NCBI GenBank assembly: GCA_963777095.1
Contig: CAVZOY010000001.1
Location: 496,001 to 560,000, forward strand
Direction of reading: 5' to 3'
Length of the DNA: 64,000 nucleotides
From: CAVZOY01 sp963777095
GTDB taxonomy: Bacteria; Actinomycetota; Actinomycetes; Mycobacteriales; Geodermatophilaceae
Position numbers and translations under genes: made by a program. Shown one piece after another: positions 51,742-60,447 of this stretch. Numbering within the stretch: the first letter of the stretch is position 1; each line of letters opens with the position of its first letter. The notes below the pieces were generated by a model. It made no database searches. It had not been told where the DNA came from and worked only from the letters and a program-made list of their open reading frames with translations.

Positions 51742-52302
51742 TCAGGCGGGAGTGCGGGAGCCGGCGAAAGCGGCGACCAGGAGGATCAGCCCGAAGAAGA
51801 GGATCTGGATCCCGAAGATCAGGGACAGCACCAGCACCGTGGCCTCGGGCCAGGCCAGCACCATGACGCCGACGAGGATGTTGAAGGCTCCGGCCAACGC
51901 GAGCCATGCCCATCCGGGGATCTCGGAGCGGCTCATGAACGCCAGTGCGATGCGGCCGACCCCGTGGAGGATCAGCGACAGTCCGGTGACCACCGCGAGG
52001 GTCCACAGCGTGGCGCCCGGCCAGAAGGCCGTCACGAGCCCACCGACCACGAGGATCACCCCGGGCAGGATCGCGGTGGCCCGCCGCGGGGAGTCCCACG
52101 CCAGTCCGATCTCGAAGCAGCCGCCGACGAGCAGAGCCAGGCCGATGAGCAGCGCCAGCGTTCGGGCCGCGGCGAAGGGATTGAACAGCAGGAAGCCTCC
52201 GACGAGCACGACCGCGACACCGCACGCGGCGACAGCCACCCGGGCCCCGGAGCTGCGCCTGGCCGGCGCTTCGGAGTAGGAACCGGACACCCCAGCGGTC
52301 AT
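51742..52302 (-). CDS. HdeD family acid-resistance-type membrane protein (DUF308)
   Basis: A 186-residue protein with six membrane helices: VAACGVAVVLVGGFLLFNPF, LALLIGLALLVGGCFEIGLA, ATAILPGVILVVGGLVTAFW, WTLAVVTGLSLILHGVGRIA, WAWLALAGAFNILVGVMVLA and SLIFGIQILFFGLILLVAAF. The tandem DUF308 pairs are typical of HdeD. ATG 52302 follows GGAGGGA. Function in E. coli is acid resistance; here unknown. Confidence 0.9.
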   Translation of the reverse strand: MTAGVSGSYSEAPARRSSGARVAVAACGVAVVLVGGFLLFNPFAAARTLALLIGLALLVGGCFEIGLAWDSPRRATAILPGVILVVGGLVTAFWPGATLWTLAVVTGLSLILHGVGRIALAFMSRSEIPGWAWLALAGAFNILVGVMVLAWPEATVLVLSLIFGIQILFFGLILLVAAFAGSRTPA

Positions 52303-52690
52303 GATCGTTCCCTCCAGCACAACGCCGATCGCGCGTCGACGTCCTGATCGACCTCGGACGCCATCAGCACAAGGCTTGCGGGGAGGGCCACGGCCGGCCT
52401 CATCCGCGAGGGGTGAGTTCCGCACGCGAGTCGCGGCCGGCCGGAACGTGCCAATCGCCCTCGTCCTCCGCGCCGCCCCTGTCGGCTCCTCCACGGAGAG
52501 CTCCGCCGAGCGAGCCCACCGGCCAGACCGTCCGCGGCACGCGCGTTCACCCGGTGCGGGCGGCGACGTCGTGCCTGTTCGGCCGCAAGGTGACCTGGTA
52601 TGGGGCCGGTCGGGAAGGGACTCCTGAGCGGCCGGGCCATCAGTGCGGCACAGGGTCGCCGGAGCACCGGCGGCAGAGGGAGGAAGCAGA
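52303..52690. other. Intergenic between divergent HdeD and DUF6325 genes
   Basis: Must hold both promoters. No clear -35/-10 pair was recognised and no gene seen; plus-strand open frames here have poor bias. Confidence 0.4.
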
Positions 52691-53173
52691 ATGACCATGA
52701 CAGACGTGCACGGCCCCATCGACTTCTTGCTGATCGAGTTCCAGGGTGACCGGCTCACCGGTGGTGCGGCCCAGGCGCTGCTGGAACTCGTCGACAAGGG
52801 GATCGTCGCCCTGTACGACGTGCTCATCGTCGGCAAGGACGGCGAGGGCAACCCCTACGCGATCGACCTCGCCGACGGCGTGGACCAACTCGGCGGCTTC
52901 GCAGACCTCGCCTGGGTCCGGTCCGGTCTGCTGACCGAGGACGACATGCGCGAAGCGGCGAACGCGATGCAGCCGGGCACCCTCGCCGCGCTGATCGTCT
53001 ACGAGAACACGTGGGCGGTTCCGTTCGTCGCCGCAGCCATGGAAGCGGGTGGCGAGTTGATCGCCGGCGCACGGATCCCGGCCCAGGACGTCATGGATGC
53101 ACTGGACGCACTGGGAGACACCGAGGCGCCGGAATCCCGGCAGCCCGTCGCAGCGACACCGTCAGGAGGCTGA
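52691..53173 (+). CDS. DUF6325 family protein
   Basis: A 160-residue protein: HGPIDFLLIEFQGDRLTGGA, LVDKGIVALYDVLIVGKDGE, LDDFGGFADLAWVRSG-like region (GVDQLGGFADLAWVRSGLLT) and LAALIVYENTWAVPFVAAAM. This is the DUF6325/DUF1269-related fold found next to SHOCT proteins in actinobacteria. ATG 52691 after AGGAAG. It is followed 1 nt later by the SHOCT gene, an operon. Confidence 0.85.
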   Translation: MTMTDVHGPIDFLLIEFQGDRLTGGAAQALLELVDKGIVALYDVLIVGKDGEGNPYAIDLADGVDQLGGFADLAWVRSGLLTEDDMREAANAMQPGTLAALIVYENTWAVPFVAAAMEAGGELIAGARIPAQDVMDALDALGDTEAPESRQPVAATPSGG

Positions 53174-53174
53174 C

Positions 53175-53450
53175 ATGCCCCGACTTCTCCGCAGAGTCGC
53201 ACGCACGGCCGTGGTTGCCGGCACGGCGGCCGGCGTCGGCGGTCGCGTCCGGCACCGTCAGGACCAGAAGTGGGCCGGCCAGGACGCGCCGGCCGCTGAA
53301 CCACAGCCGGGGAACGAGGTGCAGCAGGCCTCGACGCCCCCCGCCAAGGACCGGTTGCAGCAGCTCAAGGAGCTCGGTGACCTGAAGGCGCAGGGAGTCC
53401 TCACCGATGAGGAGTTCGCAGCGGAGAAGGCGAAGATCCTCGCCGCCTGA
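53175..53450 (+). CDS. SHOCT domain protein
   Basis: A 91-residue protein: a hydrophobic/basic N-terminus (RRVARTAVVAGTAAGVGGRV) and a C-terminal SHOCT domain (LQQLKELGDLKAQGVLTDEE then FAAEKAKILAA). AGGAGG lies 4 nt before the ATG. Coupled to the DUF6325 gene; such pairs are common in actinobacterial stress loci. Confidence 0.85.
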   Translation: MPRLLRRVARTAVVAGTAAGVGGRVRHRQDQKWAGQDAPAAEPQPGNEVQQASTPPAKDRLQQLKELGDLKAQGVLTDEEFAAEKAKILAA

Positions 53451-53502
53451 GTCCCGCGAGACGGTCGCCCCGGTGCAGCATCGCCGGCGGCGACCGTTTC
53501 GT

Positions 53503-54345
53503 TCATGCCACCAGCGACGGAACGGTCGGCACGAACGGCCGGAGCTCCTCGAGCCCACCGCGGATCGTCACGCACGTGGACTCGGGTACCTCGTTCCAGG
53601 CTCCGCGGAGGTCGCCCAGCGGTTCGGAGACGACGATGCGGGCGTCGTCGGAGAGCTGGTGGAGGTCGGGGTTGTCCGGGTACTGATGCCGCAGCGTCGA
53701 TACGTCCGTGCTGTGGAAGAGCGACCGCGACCGGCCTTCGCTGGAGTACCGGAAAGCCCACGTGGTGTCGCCGTCGGTGGTCACCACCGTCATCTGGATC
53801 GGGAAGCTGACTCCATGGCGCCGCCCGGTCGACTCGACGAAACCGACCGCTCGGGCCACGGCCGCGGGCGGATCCACTTCCAGCCCGTAGGTCAGGGCGA
53901 GGAAGAAGAGCAGCTCGGTGTCGGTCGTGCCCTCGATCTCGGGGAAGAGTGAGGGGTCGACCTCCACGGCGAGGTCACGTCGCACCGTGGGCAGGGAGTC
54001 GATGTAACCGTTGTGCATGAACAGCCAGCGGCCGTGACGGAACGGATGGCAGTTGGTCTGCTGGACCGGCGATCCCGTGGACGCCCGGATGTGCGCCAGC
54101 ACCCTGGGTGACCTGATGTGACCGGCGAGCTCCCGGAGGTTCCGGTCGTTCCACGCCGGCTCGGTGCTGCGGAACACCCCGGGCTGCTCGCCCAGGCCGT
54201 ACCACCCGACGCCGAAGCCGTCCCCGTTGGTGGTCTCGGCCCCCAACTGGGAGTGCAGGCTCTGCACGACCAGCGAGTTCTCCGGCTTGTACAGCAGGTC
54301 CTCCAGCAGCACCGGCGCCCCTGAGTACGCGAGCCAACGACACAT
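53503..54345 (-). CDS. Class II glutamine amidotransferase (YafJ/EgtC-like)
   Basis: A 280-residue Ntn-type amidohydrolase. The N-terminal MCRWLAYSGAPVLLEDLLY exposes the catalytic Cys2 after Met removal. Further conserved parts: TTNGDGFGVGWYG, VLAHIRASTGSPVQQTNCHP, FRHGRWLFMHNGYID and TDTELLFFLALTYGL. The EgtC group hydrolyses gamma-glutamyl bonds; without other egt genes nearby the substrate is unknown. ATG 54345 is chosen because the family always begins MC. It lies 23 nt after the end of the BrkB gene. Confidence 0.88.
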   Translation of the reverse strand: MCRWLAYSGAPVLLEDLLYKPENSLVVQSLHSQLGAETTNGDGFGVGWYGLGEQPGVFRSTEPAWNDRNLRELAGHIRSPRVLAHIRASTGSPVQQTNCHPFRHGRWLFMHNGYIDSLPTVRRDLAVEVDPSLFPEIEGTTDTELLFFLALTYGLEVDPPAAVARAVGFVESTGRRHGVSFPIQMTVVTTDGDTTWAFRYSSEGRSRSLFHSTDVSTLRHQYPDNPDLHQLSDDARIVVSEPLGDLRGAWNEVPESTCVTIRGGLEELRPFVPTVPSLVA

Positions 54346-54368
54346 GACCGACCTCCTCGAGGGCCCGA

Positions 54369-55271
54369 TCACACACCGGCACGAGGTGCGGCGGAATCAT
54401 CTGCCCTGGGTGAAGCGCCGCCGTCGGGGACGTCCGCCGGCCGAACCGTCGGCTCAAGGCCCAGCCTGGCGCGCAGGCCGCGCGCCCAGTGCTCCGGAGC
54501 CCGGTCGAACTCGCTGGCCACCGCGGTCGCGGCGACCACGAGGATCGCGATGCACAGCAACCACCCGACCAGCGAGAGGGTGACGCCGAACAACCCGTAC
54601 CGCTCGCTGTTGCTCTGCATGAGCCGGGGCATGTAGATCGTGGTGGCGACGCCGTAGATGCCCGAGCACACGGCGGTCAGAGCCCCGGCCGGAAGCAGCC
54701 GACGCCAGGCAATCCGCCGGTCGAGCAGGAGCCACGGAACGGACGTCCACAGCACGAGGCTCGCCAGCAAGGCAGCCGGCCCCCCCAGTGCCCACTCGAA
54801 CGGCACGTTCTCGACGAGCCTGCGCACGAGAGAGAGCAGGGCGACCTCGACCACCAGTGCGGCGAGTCCCGACGCGGCGTTGAGGGACGCCCTGATGCCC
54901 GGCAACGGCTCGAGCCGCCAGGCCTGCAGGTACATGCGCTGCAACCGCCGGGTGAGCGAGACCCCCGAGAAGACGAGCAGGACGACGCTCAGGATGCCGA
55001 TGGCGCTCTCGCCGGGACGCGCGAACAGCTGTTCCACGGCGTCGGCGGCACCGCCCTCGAGCTCGAACTTGTCGATGATGGCGTCGGAGACGAGATCCCG
55101 GCTGTCCGAAGGCGCCAGCGCGGAGACCACGAGAAGCAGCGGGATCAGCGCCGTGAACGCCTGGGCAGCGATGGCCATCGCGCGGTCGACGCCCTGCAGG
55201 TCGAGGAAGGTGCCGACGCAGCGACCGGGGAACGTGTGCTGCCATCGCGCGCGCAGGTCGTGGAGTACCAG
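54369..55271 (-). CDS. YihY/BrkB family membrane protein
   Basis: A 269-300-residue protein with six helices: FLDLQGVDRAMAIAAQAFTA, LIPLLLVVSALAP, AIGILSVVLLVFSGVSLTRR, LAALVVEVALLSLVRR and VTLSLVGWLLCIAILVVAAT. The family N-terminus (LHDLRARWQHTF) lies upstream of ATG 55178 in the same frame. The only start with a good ribosome site is CTG 55271 (AAGGAG 7 nt upstream), which is rare; otherwise the gene begins at ATG 55178 and lacks about 30 residues. Once annotated as a ribonuclease, its function is unknown. Confidence 0.85.
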   Translation of the reverse strand: MVLHDLRARWQHTFPGRCVGTFLDLQGVDRAMAIAAQAFTALIPLLLVVSALAPSDSRDLVSDAIIDKFELEGGAADAVEQLFARPGESAIGILSVVLLVFSGVSLTRRLQRMYLQAWRLEPLPGIRASLNAASGLAALVVEVALLSLVRRLVENVPFEWALGGPAALLASLVLWTSVPWLLLDRRIAWRRLLPAGALTAVCSGIYGVATTIYMPRLMQSNSERYGLFGVTLSLVGWLLCIAILVVAATAVASEFDRAPEHWARGLRARLGLEPTVRPADVPDGGASPRADDSAAPRAGV

Positions 55272-55399
55272 CGTCCTGCTCCTTCCCTCTGTGGCGGCGA
55301 CGGCGCGGGCCGGCCGCCGTCAGACGAACTCGTCGGCTCAGCGGCGTTCCGCCACTGAGCCGACGAGTCCTGCTCGGAGCGACCCGGTAGGGCCTCGGG

Positions 55400-55777
55400 T
55401 CAGACGAGGGCTTTCGTCTTCAGCGCGTCGTACTCCGACTGTGAGATCGCGCCCGCATCGAGCATCGCGTGGGCCTGGGCGATCTGGTCGGCCGGGGTCG
55501 TCCGACCTGCGACCTCCCGGATGTGGGCGTCCTGCTGCTGCCTCCGCATCGCGGCGTCCTCCGCGGATCGCTCCGCCATGGCCCTGCCCCGAGTGCCGAG
55601 GTAGACGAGCGCAGTGATGAACGGCAGGAAGATGAGCGCGAGACACCAGAGCGCCTTGATCCAGCCCGACATGTCCCGGTCCCGGAAGATGTCGCCGATG
55701 ATCCTGAACATCACCATCAGGTAGGCCACGAAGGCCCAGGTGACGAAGATGAACCACAGAAATTCCCAGAACGACAT
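55400..55777 (-). CDS. SHOCT domain / phospholipase-D-N-type membrane protein
   Basis: A 125-residue protein: one N-terminal hairpin of membrane helices (FWEFLWFIFVTWAFVAYLMV, WCLALIFLPFITALVYLGTR) resembling the PLDc_N (cardiolipin-synthase N-terminal) domain, then a basic linker and a C-terminal SHOCT motif (ADQIAQAHAMLDAGAISQSE). ATG 55777 after GGAGAGG. Second SHOCT protein of the window. Confidence 0.85.
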   Translation of the reverse strand: MSFWEFLWFIFVTWAFVAYLMVMFRIIGDIFRDRDMSGWIKALWCLALIFLPFITALVYLGTRGRAMAERSAEDAAMRRQQQDAHIREVAGRTTPADQIAQAHAMLDAGAISQSEYDALKTKALV

Positions 55778-55899
55778 CGCGGTTTTCCTCTCCAGAGCCG
55801 GCATGTCTCACGGCGGAGCGTGGCTGCCGACGTGGCCTGGCGCCTCACCTCGCCCGGATGAGCCGCCTCGCCGGCGGGCACACCGATCCGTTCCATCGG

Positions 55900-55942
55900 C
55901 GAGGGGCGGATCGGGGCCGCTCCGGCCCCGATCCGCCCCTCG
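55900..55942. terminator. Perfect 20-bp terminator hairpin
   Basis: Positions 55900-55919 and 55923-55942 are perfectly complementary, with a 3-nt CTC loop. This is the strongest hairpin in the window. It lies 14 nt after the stop of the DUF1269 gene (minus strand) and upstream of the SHOCT gene, so it can insulate both. Confidence 0.85.
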
Positions 55943-55956
55943 TCCGTAGGGTGCTG

Positions 55957-56450
55957 CTACTCCGCGTCGGAGAAAGCCTCCCGGAGCTTTGCTTCCTGCT
56001 CGTCGGACAGGTTCGTGGACACCAGCGTGGCGCCGGTCTGCTTGAACTCGTTTGCGACCTTGTCGACCACGCCACCCGTCGTCATGACGAAGAGCGCCGA
56101 GGTGCCGGGGGTGACGTTCTTGCGCACCTCACGGATGAAGTCGTCGTCGATCCCGACGTCCGCCATCGATCCGGAGAGAGCGCCCATGGCCGCGCCGACC
56201 GCCATCCCGAGCAGCGGGACGAAGAAGATCAGCCCGAACAGCAGGCCCCAGAAGCTTCCCCCCAGCGCACCCACGCCCGCCAGGTGGTGCAACTGCTCGG
56301 TCTTCGGCTTCTTCTTTCCCTCAGGCCACGTGACGTAGGCGGCGTCGTTGATGTGGACCAGTTCCTCCTTCTGCATCCGCTCCAGCAGGGCGAGGGCGCT
56401 CTGGGCGCCACCTGCCGATTGTCGAACTTCCATACCGTCAAGGTGGCCAT
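55957..56450 (-). pseudogene. DUF1269 family protein with frameshift near its start
   Basis: The canonical N-terminus MATLTVWKFDN is at ATG 56450, but the frame shifts by one base near 56405-56415; the rest continues in the next frame: GGAQSALALLERMQKEELVH, INDAAYVTWPEGKKKPKTEQ, GGSFWGLLFGLIFFVPLLGM, SGSMADVGIDDDFIREVRKN, and a C-terminal LREAFSDAE. Joined, the protein is a complete DUF1269 member, like that at 47.2 kb. An indel error is likely. Confidence 0.78.
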
Positions 56451-56615
56451 GCCAGCTCCTCAGCTCCATCGGTCGACGTTCGATCAGCGGGAAGTCTTCG
56501 AGCCGCCCGCAGCCGACGCATCACCCGCTGAGAACGATCCGCAGCGTGCTGCCTTCGGCCGGCCTCATCCCCCCGGGATGAGGCCCGCCGCACGGGTCCG
56601 CCGGACCCTCGCGGT

Positions 56616-57524
56616 GTGGACGGCGACCAGCGGCGACGTGAGCCGGGGGGCGAGCTCGAGCTCGGAGATGCCGTGGACATCGCGCTCGGTGCCGGTGTGG
56701 CCGTGGCCGGGATGGCAGCTGCCGCCGCACGGCCGTTCGTCCACGCGGCGGCCGGGGCCTGGCGCCTCGGCGTCCGCATGACGGGCGGACGGCCGCACAC
56801 CGGGCTGTCGGAGCGGCTCGCGGACCGCGGTGAGAGGTTCCGGGACGGGCTGGAGCGGGCGGCCGCCGAGGTGCTCCGCTGGGTCCTGCCGCGTGCTGTG
56901 GAGAGGGCACTCGCCGCTGTCGACGTGACCGACCTCGTCCGTGGTCACGTCGACCTCGACGCCCTCGCGAAGTTCCTGGATGTCGACGCCGTGGTCGCCC
57001 GCGTCGACCTGGACGCCGCGGTGTCCCGGGTGGACCTGGACGCCGTGATCTCCCGGGTCGACCTGGACCGGGCGGTATCCCGGGTGGACCTCGACGCGAT
57101 CATCGCCAGGGCCGACCTGGACCGGGCAGTGTCGCGCGTCGACATCGATGCAGTGATCTCACGGGTCGACCTGAACGACGTCGCATCAGGACTGGATCTG
57201 GACGCGATCATCGAGCGGGCCGACCTCGATCGTGCGGTGTCCCGCGTCGATCTGGCCGCGATCCTGCAGCGGGTGGACCCCGACGAGATCGTGGCCCGGG
57301 TCGACATCGAGGCGGCACTCGCTCGCCTCGACCTCGCCGGGATCGCCCGGCAGGTCATCGAAGCCATCGACCTCGCGGAGATCATGCGCGAGTCCGCCGG
57401 CATGGTGTCGTCGCAGGCCGCGCGGGCCGTCCGTACGGAGGGCATGAACGCCGACGACACCGTGGCTCGCTTCTTCGACCGGATGCTCCGCAGGCCGCAT
57501 CCCGGCGGGGCACTGACCCCGTGA
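56616..57524 (+). CDS. Nonapeptide-repeat protein upstream of the antiporter
   Basis: A 302-residue protein. A hydrophobic N-terminus (DIALGAGVAVAGMAAAAARP) precedes a linker and fifteen tandem 9-residue repeats (residues about 112-246, 27-bp units at 56949-57353) with consensus VDLDaVisR, alternating VDLDRAVSR and VDLDAIIAR. The period fits short helices or a solenoid with a hydrophobic spine (V, L, I) and acidic/basic edges. The C-terminus is RFFDRMLRRPHPGG. It is coupled to the antiporter gene by a 4-nt overlap, so the products probably work together. I do not recognise the function. Confidence 0.75.
   Translation: MDGDQRRREPGGELELGDAVDIALGAGVAVAGMAAAAARPFVHAAAGAWRLGVRMTGGRPHTGLSERLADRGERFRDGLERAAAEVLRWVLPRAVERALAAVDVTDLVRGHVDLDALAKFLDVDAVVARVDLDAAVSRVDLDAVISRVDLDRAVSRVDLDAIIARADLDRAVSRVDIDAVISRVDLNDVASGLDLDAIIERADLDRAVSRVDLAAILQRVDPDEIVARVDIEAALARLDLAGIARQVIEAIDLAEIMRESAGMVSSQAARAVRTEGMNADDTVARFFDRMLRRPHPGGALTP
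56949..57353 (+). repeat. Fifteen 27-bp coding tandem repeats
   Basis: Units begin GTCGACCTGGAC or close variants and encode VDLDxxxxR. Adjacent units differ at many third positions and in the second half, so the array is old and not a recent slippage product. It has a coding period of exactly 27 bp with no frame change. Confidence 0.85.
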
Positions 57525-58858
57525 GTGCGTGGGCGGCGGCTGCGGCCGCGGCCGCGGTCAGCGGCGTTGCCCTGGTCTCTCGACGGCTGGCCCCGACGGG
57601 CGTGTCCGGTCCGATGGTGCTGACGGCGGCGGGACTCGCCTGCGGTCCGGTGGGGCTGGACCTGCTCGACGTCTCCCGCGACGCCGAGGCCGTGACGCTC
57701 CTGCTCGAGGTGGCGCTGGTCGCGGTGCTGTTCACGGACGCCGCGGGCGTGCGGTGGTCGGTGCTCCGGCGCGACGACGCGCTCCCGCTGCGGCTGCTCG
57801 GGCTCGGGCTGCCCCTGACGATGGTGCTCGGGGCCATCGGTGCCTGGCTGCTCCTGCCCGGCCTCACCGTGTGGGAGCTGGCGCTGGTCGCCGTCATCCT
57901 CGCGCCGACCGACGCGGCCCTCGGGCAGCCCGCGATCGCCGATCCACGGGTCCCGGCGACCGTCCGGCAGGGACTCAACGTCGAGAGCGGACTCAACGAC
58001 GGGATCGCACTGCCCTTCTTCGTGGTGCTGCTCGCCGCGGCGACGGGCGAGACCGAGGGCGCAGGAGCGGCCGAGGTCTTCGTGCTCGCGCTCGGCGTCA
58101 GCACCGCGGTCGGCTTCGCGGTGGGCTGGCTCGGTGCGCGAATGCTGGCCTGGTCCACGGCCCGCGGCTGGGTGAGCGAGGAGTGGCGTCGAGTGCCGGC
58201 GCTGACGTTCGCCGCCATGGGCTACGCCGTCACCGTGTCCCTGGACGGCAGCGGGTTCATCACCGCGTGGGTGGCCGGTCTCGTCTTCGGCGTCGTCTGG
58301 CGCCGGACGGTGCCGCCCGCCGAGGCGGCGACGACCGGCCCGCAGAGCGTGGTCGGGCTCTCCGAGGAGCTGGGCGACGTGCTCGCGTCCCTGAGCTTCT
58401 TCGTGTTCGGCGCGGTCCTCCTCGGACCGGCACTCTCGGCGATCGACTGGCGGACCGCGCTGTACGCGATCCTCAGCCTGACCGTGGTGCGGATGGCGCC
58501 CGTTGCGGTGGCACTGGCGGGCAGCCACTTCCGGCTGCCCACCGTGCTCTACGTCGGATGGTTCGGCCCCCGCGGCCTGGCGTCGATCGTCTTCGCCCTC
58601 CTGATGCTCCACGACGGCCCGCCCGCGGCCGAACACCTCGTCGACGTCATAGCGCTCACGGTCGGGCTCAGCGTCGTGCTGCACGGGGCGACGGCTGCTT
58701 GGGCGGCGCGCACCTACGCCGCGTGGCATGCGATCGCGGCCGCGTCCGAGCCCGGCCTCACGGAAGGACCGGCAGAAACGCCGCCGAACCCACGTCCCGT
58801 CGCTGGGTCGTCGCGGCCGGCGAGCTCCGACGGCATCGCCCCTGGCGGGCCACCGTGA
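57521..58858 (+). CDS. Cation:proton antiporter (NhaP/CPA1 type)
   Basis: A 445-residue membrane antiporter with about twelve helices. The conserved ion-binding region is VAVILAPTDAALGQPAIADP then LNVESGLNDGIALPFFVVLL, with Asp in PTDA and the ND pair in GLND. Further helices: FGAVLLGPALSAIDWRTALY, LYVGWFGPRGLASIVFALLM. It exchanges Na+ or K+ for protons. GTG 57521 overlaps the repeat-protein gene by 4 nt. A disordered Pro-rich tail ends the protein. Confidence 0.92.
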   Translation: MSAWAAAAAAAAVSGVALVSRRLAPTGVSGPMVLTAAGLACGPVGLDLLDVSRDAEAVTLLLEVALVAVLFTDAAGVRWSVLRRDDALPLRLLGLGLPLTMVLGAIGAWLLLPGLTVWELALVAVILAPTDAALGQPAIADPRVPATVRQGLNVESGLNDGIALPFFVVLLAAATGETEGAGAAEVFVLALGVSTAVGFAVGWLGARMLAWSTARGWVSEEWRRVPALTFAAMGYAVTVSLDGSGFITAWVAGLVFGVVWRRTVPPAEAATTGPQSVVGLSEELGDVLASLSFFVFGAVLLGPALSAIDWRTALYAILSLTVVRMAPVAVALAGSHFRLPTVLYVGWFGPRGLASIVFALLMLHDGPPAAEHLVDVIALTVGLSVVLHGATAAWAARTYAAWHAIAAASEPGLTEGPAETPPNPRPVAGSSRPASSDGIAPGGPP

Positions 58859-59077
58859 CCGACCGGCTGATGCGGTGGTCGCTCCGGCCGAGGACTCACA
58901 TGCCCGACGTGGCCGTCGGCGACGCCGGAATCATCCCCTGCGGATGAGGCGGGGCGCTGTTCCCGGTCGAGAGTCGGCACATGCCAGCCGAGGCCCTGCG
59001 CGCGGTCGCGCCGCAGCCCGGCGGACACTGCTGCAGCCCTCAGCGCGGCCCGGGCGCGACCGACGGCGCCGTCCGAC
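58859..59077. other. Intergenic, no gene seen
   Basis: Between the antiporter and the formylglycine-generating enzyme gene. Only poorly biased open frames. Confidence 0.35.
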
Positions 59078-59927
59078 GTGGCCGGCCCGGCCTCGTACCG
59101 AGAGCCGACGTCGGCCCCCGACAACGTCCTCGAGCTGCCCGGGGGCACGTTCTGGATGGGCTCGGACGAGAACCGCTATCCGGACGACGGCGAGGGCCCC
59201 TCCGGCCGGTCCACGTCGACGGCATTCAGGATCGCCGCGCACACCGTGAGCAACGACGACTTCGCCCGCTTCGCCGCCGCGACCGGGATACATGACGACC
59301 GCCGAGCGGGAAGGATGGTCGTTCGTCTTCGGCGGGTTGCTGCCCGACGACTTCCCCGCCGACCCGCGCGGTGGCGCAGGCTCCGTGGTGGCGCCAGGTG
59401 CACGGCGCCACCTGGCTGCACCCCGAGGGGCCGGCGTCCGACCTCGTCGGCCGGTCGGACCACCCGGTCGTGCACGTGTCCTGGATCGACGCCCGGGCGT
59501 ACTGCCGGTGGGCCGGCGGGCGGTTGCCGTCGGAGACGGAGTGGGAGTACGCGGCGCGCGGCGGTCTCGAGCAGCGCCGGTACCCGTGGGGCGACGAGCT
59601 CACCCCGGACGGCGAGCACCGCATGAACGTGTTCCAGGGCCGCGTTCCCCGCAGAAGGACACCGGCGAGGACGGCTTCGTCGGCACGGCGCCCGTGCACG
59701 CATTCGCGCCCAACGGGTACGGCCTCTACAACGCGACCGGCAACGTGTGGGAATGGACCGGCGACCGGTTCGGTCCCGGGCGGCCAGGGCAGCGGGTGAC
59801 CCGTGGCGGCTCCTACCTCTGCCACGACTCCTACTGCTGGCGCTACCGATGTGCCGCCCGTTCGGGCAACACGCCCGACAGCAGTGCCGGCAACGTCGGC
59901 TTCCGCATGGCTGCGAACGGCCGATGA
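59078..59927 (+). pseudogene. Formylglycine-generating enzyme (FGE/SUMF1 family), three frameshifts
   Basis: FGE converts a cysteine in sulfatase (CxPxR) sites to formylglycine, using copper. The pieces are VLELPGGTFWMGSDENRYPD, SNDDFARFAAATG, then MTTAEREGWSFVFGGLLPDD, VHGATWLHPEGPASDLVGRS, RAYCRWAGGRLPSETEWEYA, and NGYGLYNATGNVWEWTGDRF. The active-site block CHDSYCWRYRCAAR and NTPDSSAGNVGFRM, with both catalytic cysteines, matches true FGE rather than EgtB. The frame breaks near 59290 (one extra A in ACCGGGATACATG), near 59370 (one extra G) and near 59645. Start about 59078 (GTG). Everything else is intact, so errors or recent decay are equally possible. No sulfatase gene is adjacent. Confidence 0.82.
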
Positions 59928-59988
59928 CCAGGAACGGCACCACCACGAGTGCCGGCCCCGACGGACCGACCAACGAGAGAGGCTTGCG

Positions 59989-60447
59989 ATGACCGACCCG
60001 AACCCGCCGGTGGTCGACGCCGGACGACTCTGGGCGGGGGGTGCCGCGACCGCCCTCGTTGCCGCACTGGTCGCGGTCGTCGGAGTTCTCATCGGCGAAG
60101 GCGTGCTCGACCTGACGATGGTCGAACCACCCTTGCTTCCTGTCGGCGAGTCGTTCGCGGTGCGGTACGCGCTCACCGCGGCACTGCTCGCCCTCGTGGC
60201 GACGGGAACAGCCCACCTGCTGGCGATGACCACGCCGCGCCCACGAGCCTTCTTCTCATGGGTGGTCGGGCTCGCCACTGCAGTCGGTGTCGTGCTGCCC
60301 TTCGCGCTCGAAGGGTCGCTCGGTGGAAAACTCGCCACGGCTCTGGTCGACCTGGTCATCGGCATGGCCGTGCTCAGCCTGCTCTCCTCGGTCCTCGCGA
60401 GGACGCTCCACCTCCGTGGGCCGGGATCCCCGGCAGCGAGGTACTGA
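59989..60447 (+). CDS. DUF6069-type membrane protein
   Basis: A 152-residue protein with four membrane helices: LWAGGAATALVAALVAVVGV, AVRYALTAALLALVATGTAH, FFSWVVGLATAVGVVLPFAL and LATALVDLVIGMAVLSLLSS. It starts MTDPNPPVVDAGR at ATG 59989, with GAGAGAGG upstream. Function unknown. Confidence 0.8.
   Translation: MTDPNPPVVDAGRLWAGGAATALVAALVAVVGVLIGEGVLDLTMVEPPLLPVGESFAVRYALTAALLALVATGTAHLLAMTTPRPRAFFSWVVGLATAVGVVLPFALEGSLGGKLATALVDLVIGMAVLSLLSSVLARTLHLRGPGSPAARY

Noticed and set aside
53505..53810. Plus-strand open frame over the amidotransferase gene
   Set aside because: Antisense to a gene with a complete class II amidotransferase pattern; Arg-rich shadow.
56949..57353. 27-bp units as a CRISPR array
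   Set aside because: No spacers: units are contiguous, in frame and coding (VDLDxxxxR).
56945..58729. 594-residue minus-strand open frame
   Set aside because: Antisense to the repeat protein and antiporter; its RSTRDTARSRSA repeats are the reverse reading of the 27-bp units.
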